Below are positions 1 to 5,028 of a stretch of 6,095 nucleotides of DNA, piece by piece. The DNA is from Blastocatellia bacterium. GTDB taxonomy: Bacteria > Acidobacteriota > Blastocatellia > Pyrinomonadales > Pyrinomonadaceae. Where the stretch lies: positions 1 to 6,095 of the forward strand of contig JACDAK010000193.1 of NCBI GenBank assembly GCA_013695495.1, given 5' to 3'. The first letter of the stretch is position 1, and each line of letters opens with the position of its first letter. The position numbers were made by a program, and so were the translations under genes. The notes under the pieces are model-generated. The model worked only from the letters and a program-made list of their open reading frames with translations. It was not told the origin of the DNA and ran no database searches.

Positions 1-116
1 GCGTACGTGAGCGCGTCGAAGTTTACGACCCTTCCCACGTCCACCTGCTTCATTAGCAGGCGAATTAAGGCGGAACCGATAAACCCCGCTCCGCCGGTCA
101 CAAAAAAAGTTTTCAT
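1..116 (-). CDS. rfbB: dTDP-glucose 4,6-dehydratase, N-terminal fragment (cut by window edge)
   Basis: Reading the minus strand from the ATG at 116-114 gives 38 complete codons that run off the left edge. The protein begins MKTFFVTGGAGFIGSALIRL, with the Rossmann dinucleotide motif TGGAGFIGS at residues 7-15, and ends with VVNFDALTY at 30-38. A second beta strand ending in an acidic residue and followed by a DxLTYA-like segment is typical of RmlB/RfbB. That enzyme converts dTDP-glucose to dTDP-4-keto-6-deoxyglucose, an NAD-dependent cytoplasmic step towards dTDP-rhamnose and related surface sugars. The start lies one base after the TAA of the zinc-ribbon/PH gene, and a weak GGGA site sits 8 bases upstream inside that gene, so the two are probably co-transcribed and translationally coupled. 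Only about a tenth of the usual length of roughly 330-350 residues is visible. Another extended-SDR sugar epimerase or dehydratase is possible but less likely. Confidence 0.82.
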   Translation of the reverse strand, partial: MKTFFVTGGAGFIGSALIRLLMKQVDVGRVVNFDALTY

Positions 117-117
117 A

Positions 118-717
118 TTATTCGTCCCAGCGGGTTACACGATCCATTTTCCGCATCTGCTTTAGCAGAATGTCCGCGTAGCGTCGCGGGGAGTCAACAT
201 TCTTCAATATGATCGTCTCACCGTCGGTACCCGAATTGTCAACGACAACATCACCCATCCCCAGCAGACGCTGCGAGAACGATCGTCTGACCGTGACGTC
301 CTGAACGCGCCGCAGTGGGACGTTCAGCGTGTCGCGGGCGATCAAGCCGCGGTCGATCTCGATCTTTGAATCCGTTAACGTGTAACGGATCAGTTTTTGC
401 CGGACATGGTAAAACGCCGGAACGAGCAGCAGCGACATTCCCAGCAACACGCCGACCCAGATCGTTATCAAATTGCTCAGAAATACACTAAAAAATGCTA
501 CCACGAAGAACGCCGCGATCACCGCGAGCAAATAGCCTACGTAGACAAGCTTGACAGTCGGCGTGATCGAAAACAGCCGCACTTCCTCGTCCGCAGAGAT
601 TGCGGAATCGGAGCGCCGAGCCACGCGCGTCTCTTCTTCCGGCTCCATCAGCTGTCCGCATTTTTTGCAGTAAAGCGAGTCAGGATCGTTTGCTGCGCCG
701 CACTTGTTGCAAAACAT
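118..717 (-). CDS. Zinc-ribbon, two-TM, bacterial PH (bPH2/YdbS-like) domain membrane protein
   Basis: This 199-residue protein has three parts. Residues 3-20 form a zinc ribbon with CNKC and CKKC knuckles (Cys3, Cys6, Cys17, Cys20). After an acidic linker, two hydrophobic segments at about 55-80 and 84-103 form a membrane hairpin. Residues of about 108-188 resemble the bacterial PH domain of the YdbS/bPH2 type: YTLTDSKIEIDRGLIARDT, then VPLRRVQDVTVRRSFSQRLL and a GxGDVVVDNSG segment. The family is widespread and mostly of unknown biochemical role; the domain is expected on the cytoplasmic face, perhaps in protein or membrane interaction. The gene lies 87 bases after the lytic transglycosylase gene and directly before rfbB, suggesting an envelope-related operon. 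I see no strong Shine-Dalgarno site before the ATG at 717-715. The domain call is solid; the function is unknown. Confidence 0.88.
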   Translation of the reverse strand: MFCNKCGAANDPDSLYCKKCGQLMEPEEETRVARRSDSAISADEEVRLFSITPTVKLVYVGYLLAVIAAFFVVAFFSVFLSNLITIWVGVLLGMSLLLVPAFYHVRQKLIRYTLTDSKIEIDRGLIARDTLNVPLRRVQDVTVRRSFSQRLLGMGDVVVDNSGTDGETIILKNVDSPRRYADILLKQMRKMDRVTRWDE

Positions 718-804
718 CTGCTTAGTTTAAGTCCGGTTCGTCAAAGTTCCAAACGAAGAAAGAGCAGATCGCTCCGCCCTATTGAGAAGAAGAAAGATTT
801 CGAA

Positions 805-1641
805 CTACTGACTTACCAGGATGAGCTTGCCGTCGGGGAGCCGCACTGTAAGGGGCATGGGTTCGAACACCGTGAGCGGCCTCGTCTCAGACTGCGGGGC
901 CTGTGCTACTTGCTGGTTGGGAGTCGGGGAGCTGTACATCGTTGGATTCGAAATGGAGTTGTACCTCGCGCTTATCCGACGTACGTATTCGCGGGTTTCG
1001 CGAAATGGCGGGACGTTTCGTCCGTATCTTAAGACAGCGCCTTCGCCGGCATTATAGCCGGCCAGCGCAAGGACAACGTCTTGTCCGAAATAATCGAGCA
1101 GCCAACGCATATACCGGACGCCCGCCTCGATGTTCTGTTTCGGATCGTAAATTGAGGTCACACCGAACCGTCGTGCCGTTGCGGGCATCAACTGCATTAA
1201 ACCGCTCGCTCCCTTGTGCGAGGTCGCCCGGATCTTGAATGCAGATTCCTGGTGCATCTGCGCGTAGATCAGCAGTGGATCGATGTTATACTTTCGGCTT
1301 GCATCTTCAATGTGTTTGTCATGGGCGGCATTGCCGGTCGTGAAACCCTTTAGGGTCTTATTAGAACCCATAGCAATGCGAGCATAGCCGGCTGCCGGGG
1401 TAACGGCTGCGGTCTTTGTTACGAGCGGTGGTGTATCAACCACTTCTACGATCCATCTGCCGTTTCTTCGAACGCGGCGCGTGGTTTTGGCGGTGGTCGC
1501 TTCGACAGGTGACGGCGGAGGAGTATAGACCTGAACGCCTTGTGAACGGTCGAAATTATCGAAAACGCGCGGGCTAGACTGGGCCGCGATGTGAAGGGAG
1601 CAAAAGAGGGCTGCAATGATAGCAGTCAAAAGAACTTTCAT
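805..1641 (-). CDS. Exported lytic transglycosylase with SLT domain
   Basis: This 278-residue protein starts with a signal peptide (MKVLLTAIIAALFCSLHIAA, cut near residue 20). Cys14 is not in a good lipobox, so it is probably not a lipoprotein. A low-complexity Pro/Thr/Arg linker follows to about residue 100. The transglycosylase SLT (Slt70-like, goose-lysozyme-type) domain spans about 107-230. It has the catalytic glutamate Glu132 in MHQESAF, the GASGLMQLMPATA motif at 144-156, NIEAGVRYM at 170-178 and AGYNAGEGAV at 194-203. Such enzymes cleave the MurNAc-GlcNAc bond of peptidoglycan, leaving 1,6-anhydro-MurNAc, in the periplasm. All core motifs are intact. The C-terminal tail (about 231-278) is Pro/Gln-rich and ends in a short beta-like segment with no recognised domain. 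The base stretch just before the ATG is CT-rich rather than purine-rich, so there is no Shine-Dalgarno site; the start is supported by the signal peptide. It is the first gene of the leftward block. The MltE/Slt subfamily cannot be fixed from the motifs alone. Confidence 0.92.
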   Translation of the reverse strand: MKVLLTAIIAALFCSLHIAAQSSPRVFDNFDRSQGVQVYTPPPSPVEATTAKTTRRVRRNGRWIVEVVDTPPLVTKTAAVTPAAGYARIAMGSNKTLKGFTTGNAAHDKHIEDASRKYNIDPLLIYAQMHQESAFKIRATSHKGASGLMQLMPATARRFGVTSIYDPKQNIEAGVRYMRWLLDYFGQDVVLALAGYNAGEGAVLRYGRNVPPFRETREYVRRISARYNSISNPTMYSSPTPNQQVAQAPQSETRPLTVFEPMPLTVRLPDGKLILVSQ

Positions 1642-1759
1642 CGGAGGAGGGGAAGGTGACGGCCCGCAAATTCGAATACCTTAGTACCAATTAACGAGCC
1701 GTCGTTGGAGACAAAAAGCAATGAGTTACAGAAATACACAAACAATGTTGTGCATATTT

Positions 1760-1789
1760 AATCTAGCATAAACACCGGTCACATTTCAA
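1760..1789 (-). promoter_or_regulatory. Candidate sigma70-type promoter for the leftward gene block
   Basis: On the minus strand a TTGAAA hexamer (1789-1784) is followed, after 18 bases, by TAGATT (1765-1760). A TG dinucleotide at 1768-1767 gives an extended -10 (TGCTAGATT). The site would start a transcript around 1750, leaving a leader of roughly 110 bases before the lytic transglycosylase start. It was read by eye against the consensus in an AT-rich divergent intergenic region. Promoter rules for this organism are not known from the window, so this is tentative. Confidence 0.3.
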
Positions 1790-1798
1790 GACAAATCG

Positions 1799-3046
1799 AT
1801 GCTTTATCTTTCACAAATTCTTGGGCGGCCAATATTCGATGCACGCGGTGAACGCATCGCTGCGGTGAACGACGTACTCGTTCGGTATGGGCGCGAAGAT
1901 TATCCTCCGCTGATCGGAGTTGTGGCTCGCTTGCGCCGCCGCAATTTCTTCATCCCTAGACGCAACATCAAAACGATCGGCGAGGACGGCGTGCGCATGA
2001 GCTCGGCAAAGCTTAATCTGACACCTTTCGAACGCCGCGAAGGCGAGGTTCTGCTCGGCAAAGATGTGCTGGACAATCAATTGATAGACGTTGACGGAAA
2101 GCGCGTCGTGCGGGTGAACGATGTGCAGCTCATTACCGTTGAAGATCAGTGGCACGTTTCAGGTGCCGATGTAAGTTTTAAAGGATTCATGAGACGGCTA
2201 ATGCCGAAAGGATTTTACGGCAGCGATCATGTCGTGGAAGTTCTAGATTGGGCGGATGTGGGCTATCTGGCGACAGACACTGCGACCGCGAACCTTCAAC
2301 TCAAGTCGTCGAAGGACAAATTGTCGCGCCTTCACCCTGTTGAAATAGCCCAGCTGGCAGAGACGCTTTCCCCTATCCATCGCACGGAGGTCGTGGAAAG
2401 CCTCGATAACGAGATCGCAGCCGACACGCTTGAAGAGATGTCCACCGAAGCACAAGCGCGTATCCTCGAGGAGATCGAAAAGGAACGTGCCGCCGATATC
2501 TTGGAAGAAATGTCGCCGGATGACGCGGTGGACGTGTTGGATGAGATGGACGACGATCGTGCACGTGAACTCTTCGATTTGATGGAAGAAGAGGAAAAGG
2601 CGGACGTGGCCGAGTTGATGCATTACGATAATGACACTGCCGGCGGATTGATGACGACCGAGTTCGTTGTTTTTCCCGGTGAGTTCACCGTCGGAAACGC
2701 GATCAACAAATTGCGCGAGATGGCCGAAACGCCGAACATGATCTACTACCTTTACATCGTTGAAGCCGAAGGTTCGTGGAAGCTGCAGGGCCTGATCAGC
2801 CTGCGTAGCCTGATCCTTGCGGAACCATCGGCGCGTCTCGACGAGGTCATGCGGACGGATTTCCGGTTTGCTCACACATCGGATTCTGCCGATGATGTCG
2901 CGCAGCTCATCTCCGAATACAACTTGCTTGCGCTGCCCGTTGTGGATGATGAAGGGGACATCGCTGGAATAGTTACGGTCGATGATGCCATGGAGATTTT
3001 GCTGCCCAACTCGCTTCAACGCCGCGTTCCCCGGGTTTTCAGCTGA
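1799..3046 (+). CDS. Soluble PRC-barrel / MgtE N-domain / CBS-pair protein without a transport domain
   Basis: This 415-residue protein has no signal peptide or membrane segment. Residues of about 4-57 and 86-150 look like two PRC-barrel-type beta repeats: LGRPIFDARGERIAAVNDV at 8-26, and a related IDVDGKRVVRVNDVQLI at 96-112. Residues of about 174-275 form an MgtE intracellular N domain, a helical superhelix with 12-residue periodicity and strong acidic bias. The MgtE-type junction YDNDTAGGLMT at 276-286 leads into a CBS pair (about 284-402; the second CBS contains ALPVVDDEGDIAGIVTVDDAMEIL). In true MgtE channels this N-CBS module senses Mg2+ and is followed by five transmembrane helices; here the protein stops after the CBS pair at a TGA. 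A cytoplasmic Mg2+ or nucleotide sensor, or a regulatory partner for a metal transporter encoded elsewhere, is inferred. No clear Shine-Dalgarno precedes the ATG, but the first PRC strand begins right at it. Stand-alone relatives of MgtE-N/CBS are known, so this need not be a truncation. Confidence 0.88.
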   Translation: MLYLSQILGRPIFDARGERIAAVNDVLVRYGREDYPPLIGVVARLRRRNFFIPRRNIKTIGEDGVRMSSAKLNLTPFERREGEVLLGKDVLDNQLIDVDGKRVVRVNDVQLITVEDQWHVSGADVSFKGFMRRLMPKGFYGSDHVVEVLDWADVGYLATDTATANLQLKSSKDKLSRLHPVEIAQLAETLSPIHRTEVVESLDNEIAADTLEEMSTEAQARILEEIEKERAADILEEMSPDDAVDVLDEMDDDRARELFDLMEEEEKADVAELMHYDNDTAGGLMTTEFVVFPGEFTVGNAINKLREMAETPNMIYYLYIVEAEGSWKLQGLISLRSLILAEPSARLDEVMRTDFRFAHTSDSADDVAQLISEYNLLALPVVDDEGDIAGIVTVDDAMEILLPNSLQRRVPRVFS

Positions 3047-3054
3047 AATACCCC

Positions 3055-3083
3055 TTGTTCGTCCCCGCTAAAGTTGCTAATAT
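3055..3083 (+). promoter_or_regulatory. Candidate extended -10 promoter for the redoxin-TlpA gene pair
   Basis: TTGTTC at 3055-3060 and TAATAT at 3078-3083 are separated by 17 bases. TG at 3075-3076 makes an extended -10 (TGCTAATAT). An overlapping TATACT at 3081-3086 is an alternative -10. The site lies in the 70-base gap after the PRC/MgtE-N/CBS gene, which suggests that the two redox genes can be transcribed independently. The call is by eye only; the -35 match is weak. Confidence 0.35.
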
Positions 3084-3116
3084 ACTTGAGTTAAACCAAA
3101 AAAGGAGAATGTTCAT

Positions 3117-3728
3117 ATGAGGCGAAAAGGCATTTTATTTGTTGCAATAATTTCGTTATTTGCATTTACCATCAGCCCTGCAGCGACAGGCGGTGAATTT
3201 GCCGTCGGCAGCAAGCTCGATAACTTCAAAATGACGGGCACGGACGGAAAGGAACATTCGTTCAAAGACCTGCAGGGCAAAAACGGTACGGTGGTCGTGT
3301 TCCTTTCCGCGCAATGTCCGGTCGTTAAAGCCTATATCACGCGAATCGATGAGATCGCCGCGGATTACAAAGCGAAAGGTATCAACTTTATCGGTATCAA
3401 TTCGAACCACCGCGATGCCGAATCGCTCGAATGGGTGACGAAGGACGCCGCCGAGAACTTTAAGTTCCCCATGCTCGTTGATACAGACAATGTGTTGGCC
3501 GATAAACTCGGAGCGAGTGTGACCCCCGAGGTATATTATTTCAACGCCGACAGCGTGCTGGTTTATCACGGAGCGATCGACAACGACCGCAGCGGACGCA
3601 ACATCGAAGAGCAATACCTCAAGACTGCGTTCGACGCAGCACTTGCCGGAAAAACTATCGAAAAGTCGCGGACCAACGCCTTCGGCTGCACCATCAAGCG
3701 GGTTGAAAAGGCTACGGCAGGCAACTAG
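3117..3728 (+). CDS. Exported redoxin (AhpC/TSA-like thioredoxin-fold protein)
   Basis: This 203-residue protein has an N-terminal signal peptide (MRRKGILFVAIISLFAFTIS, cut near residues 23-26), so it acts outside the cytoplasm. The rest is a thioredoxin-fold redoxin/AhpC-TSA domain: the entry strand GSKLDNFKMTGTDGKEHSFKD, the active-site segment VVVFLSAQCPVVKAY with Cys67 at 59-73, FIGINSNHRD at 91-100, and a likely cis-proline at Pro137 in SVTPEVYYF. There is no CxxC. The only other cysteine, Cys191, lies in the C-terminal NAFGCTIKR, a position seen in this redoxin subgroup, and could act as a resolving cysteine (inference). A peroxidase or thiol-redox role is likely; the substrate is unknown. 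A good AGGAGA site (3103-3108) lies 8 bases before the ATG at 3117. The TlpA-like gene follows after 9 bases, suggesting an operon and possibly a reductant-peroxidase pair. Confidence 0.87.
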   Translation: MRRKGILFVAIISLFAFTISPAATGGEFAVGSKLDNFKMTGTDGKEHSFKDLQGKNGTVVVFLSAQCPVVKAYITRIDEIAADYKAKGINFIGINSNHRDAESLEWVTKDAAENFKFPMLVDTDNVLADKLGASVTPEVYYFNADSVLVYHGAIDNDRSGRNIEEQYLKTAFDAALAGKTIEKSRTNAFGCTIKRVEKATAGN

Positions 3729-3737
3729 AACCTACAA

Positions 3738-4292
3738 ATGACACGGTTTTTTTTACACCGCACGGGGGCCGCAGCATTGCTGGGGCTCTTCGTTTTTCTA
3801 CTTTCGTTGAACGTCTCGGCGCAGCAGAATGGTGGCAGCACCTCCGCCGCAAGACCCACGATAAAACAGATCAGTGAAGTTGAGCTTCTCGACCTGATCA
3901 AGCCGAAAGGTAAGCCGCTACTCATCAACTTCTGGGCGACCTGGTGCATACCTTGCCGCGAAGAATTTCCGGAACTCGTGATTTTGGATGACGAATTTCG
4001 GGGGAAGATAGACTTCATTACTATTACACTGGACGACATCGAAGAGATCGACCGACTGGTGCCGCGGTTTCTTTCGGAAGTGAAGGCGCAGATGCCAACG
4101 TTTCTGCTCTATTCGGCAAAAGAAGATGCCGCTATCCGGTCAGTTTCAGCCGAGTGGCGAGGAGCCCTTCCGTTCACGATCTTATACGCTCCGTCAGGCG
4201 AGGCCGCCTATTCACGTCAAGGGTTGATCAAACTCGACACGGTCAGGTCTGAGATCGAGAGAGTACTTGTACCCGCCGAAGTAAAGCCGTGA
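3738..4292 (+). CDS. TlpA/ResA-type exported thioredoxin-like disulfide reductase
   Basis: This 184-residue protein has an N-terminal signal or anchor segment (hydrophobic residues 10-28, with possible cleavage after VSA near residue 28). It is followed by a TlpA/ResA-like thioredoxin domain at about 42-178. The active site is FWATWCIPCREEFPEL (65-80) with the redox pair Cys70-Cys73, and the cis-proline is Pro145 in GALPFTILY. The WCxPC plus ExP pattern is typical of extracytoplasmic TlpA/ResA proteins, which reduce disulfides in cytochrome c maturation or in other exported thiol proteins. The partner here is unknown. It starts 9 bases after the redoxin stop, with no strong Shine-Dalgarno, so it is probably translated from the same transcript. 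A run of eight T (3747-3754) lies in codons 3-6 (noted in findings). Length is normal for a single-domain TlpA protein. Confidence 0.9.
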   Translation: MTRFFLHRTGAAALLGLFVFLLSLNVSAQQNGGSTSAARPTIKQISEVELLDLIKPKGKPLLINFWATWCIPCREEFPELVILDDEFRGKIDFITITLDDIEEIDRLVPRFLSEVKAQMPTFLLYSAKEDAAIRSVSAEWRGALPFTILYAPSGEAAYSRQGLIKLDTVRSEIERVLVPAEVKP

Positions 4293-4295
4293 CAG

Positions 4296-4318
4296 TGCGC
4301 AAAGCATAAGTTTGCGCA
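4296..4318 (+). terminator. Perfect 8-bp hairpin after the redoxin-TlpA pair (possible terminator)
   Basis: TGCGCAAA (4296-4303) and TTTGCGCA (4311-4318) are exact inverted repeats around a 7-base loop. The hairpin starts 3 bases after the TGA of the TlpA-like gene, a usual place for a transcript 3' end. No T tract follows, so a classical Rho-independent terminator is not proven. It may instead be a 3'-end stabilising stem, or assist Rho-dependent termination. Confidence 0.4.
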
Positions 4319-4330
4319 GTTCAGAAGCAT

Positions 4331-4362
4331 TTGATAGTATCATCGCTGCAACACCGTACAAT
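4331..4362 (+). promoter_or_regulatory. Weak candidate promoter for the DinB-family gene
   Basis: TTGATA (4331-4336) and TACAAT (4357-4362) each match five of six consensus bases and lie between the hairpin at 4296-4318 and the DinB-family gene. Their spacing is 20 bases, longer than the usual 16-18, which makes the pair doubtful. The TACAAT element alone may be the real -10, placed 21 bases before the ATG. Confidence 0.25.
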
Positions 4363-4383
4363 ACCTAAACCGCACAGGAGATT

Positions 4384-4884
4384 ATGTTTAGAAAGGTAGA
4401 AGACTTCATCAAAGCGTGGGACTACGAACAAGAAGCGACACTGAAGCTGCTGAACGCTCTATCGGACGCGTCACTGGGACAAAAGGTCACGCCAGATGGG
4501 CGAACGATGGGGTTTATTGCCTGGCACCTAGCGCAAACCCCGCCGGAGATGCTTGGAAAGGCGGGGCTCACGTTGGAGGGGCCGGCAGAAGATGTCGCGC
4601 AACCGGGATCCGCTGCGGAGATCGCGCGAGAGTATGAAAAGGCATCAAGCTCGGCTCGCGAAAAGGTCTCAGCGGATTGGAATGATGAAAAACTCCTGGA
4701 GGAGGACGACTTGTATGGCGAACGGTGGAAGAAGGGACTTACTCTTTTTTACCTGATTGCGCATCAAGCGCATCATAGGGGGCAGATGACGGTGCTGATG
4801 CGCCAGGCTGGGCTACCCGTTACGGGCGTTTACGGCCCCGCTAAGGAAGAATGGGCGGCGATGGGTGCTCCTGCCATGCCTTAA
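4384..4884 (+). CDS. DinB-family (DinB/YfiT-like) putative metalloenzyme
   Basis: This 166-residue single-domain protein fits the DinB four-helix-bundle family. The usual three metal-binding histidines are visible: His48 in FIAWHLAQ, and an HxxxH pair, His127 and His131, in AHQAHHRGQMTVLMRQAGL. The C-terminal HRGQ...RQAGLPVTGVYGP segment is characteristic of the family. Some members are thiol-dependent enzymes (for example mycothiol- or bacillithiol-dependent transferases), but most bacterial copies have no known substrate and this one cannot be assigned. There is no signal peptide, so it is likely cytoplasmic. A strong AGGAG (4376-4380) precedes the ATG by only 3 bases, which is shorter than usual; no better in-frame start is visible. 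It seems to be a single-gene unit, bounded upstream by the hairpin at 4296-4318 and downstream by the stem-loop at 4907-4958. Despite the family name, it is unrelated to DNA polymerase IV (also called DinB). Confidence 0.88.
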   Translation: MFRKVEDFIKAWDYEQEATLKLLNALSDASLGQKVTPDGRTMGFIAWHLAQTPPEMLGKAGLTLEGPAEDVAQPGSAAEIAREYEKASSSAREKVSADWNDEKLLEEDDLYGERWKKGLTLFYLIAHQAHHRGQMTVLMRQAGLPVTGVYGPAKEEWAAMGAPAMP

Positions 4885-4906
4885 CGGTGCGGGACCAATC
4901 TAAGAC

Positions 4907-4964
4907 AAGAGTTTATCGGCGGCGGTTTGAAAAAATCGCCTTGACCGCATAAACTCTTTTGTTT
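4907..4964 (+). terminator. Stem-loop with T-rich tail between the DinB-family gene and purL
   Basis: AAGAGTTTAT (4907-4916) pairs exactly with ATAAACTCTT (4949-4958). Inside, GCGGT (4922-4926) can pair with ACCGC (4944-4948), or GGCG (4921-4924) with CGCC (4937-4940). The 3' arm runs into TTTTGTTTT (4957-4965). It begins 22 bases after the DinB-family stop codon. The stem plus T-rich tail fits a Rho-independent terminator for that gene. It also lies 70 bases before purL, so a leader or attenuation role cannot be excluded. Confidence 0.55.
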
Positions 4965-5028
4965 TGCACACGTCGCGTTTCCCGTCCGTGCGCAGTGGAT
5001 CGAATTAACAAGGGACAGGCTTTTTTCA

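Noticed and set aside
758..774. Small hairpin GAGC/GCTC followed by a T-rich stretch on the minus strand, between the lytic transglycosylase and zinc-ribbon/PH genes
   Set aside because: The stem is only 4 bp with an interrupted T tract. It is too weak to call a terminator, so these genes may be one transcript.
397..1032. Plus-strand open frame of 211 codons
   Set aside because: It lies antisense across the end of the lytic transglycosylase gene, the intergenic gap and the zinc-ribbon/PH gene. Its product is Arg/His-rich and low in complexity with no family features, so it is a shadow.
1641..1650. GGAGGAGG on the plus strand next to the lytic transglycosylase start
   Set aside because: It looks like a perfect Shine-Dalgarno but lies on the wrong strand for the adjacent gene, and no credible plus-strand open frame follows it.
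1741..1776. Possible plus-strand promoter (TTGTGC and CATAAA) before the PRC/MgtE-N/CBS gene
   Set aside because: The spacing is 13 bases and both hexamers match poorly; no acceptable -35/-10 pair was found on this strand.
1642..1798. Mg2+-sensing riboswitch (M-box or ykoK type) upstream of the MgtE-like gene
   Set aside because: The upstream gap is only 157 bases, is AT-rich and shared with a divergent gene, and shows none of the long conserved stems such an element needs.
2243..3019. Long open frame (258 codons) on the minus strand opposite the PRC/MgtE-N/CBS gene
   Set aside because: It mirrors the strong codon bias of the sense gene. The protein is rich in His, Arg and Phe with no recognisable domain, and the sense frame carries clear MgtE-N and CBS motifs.
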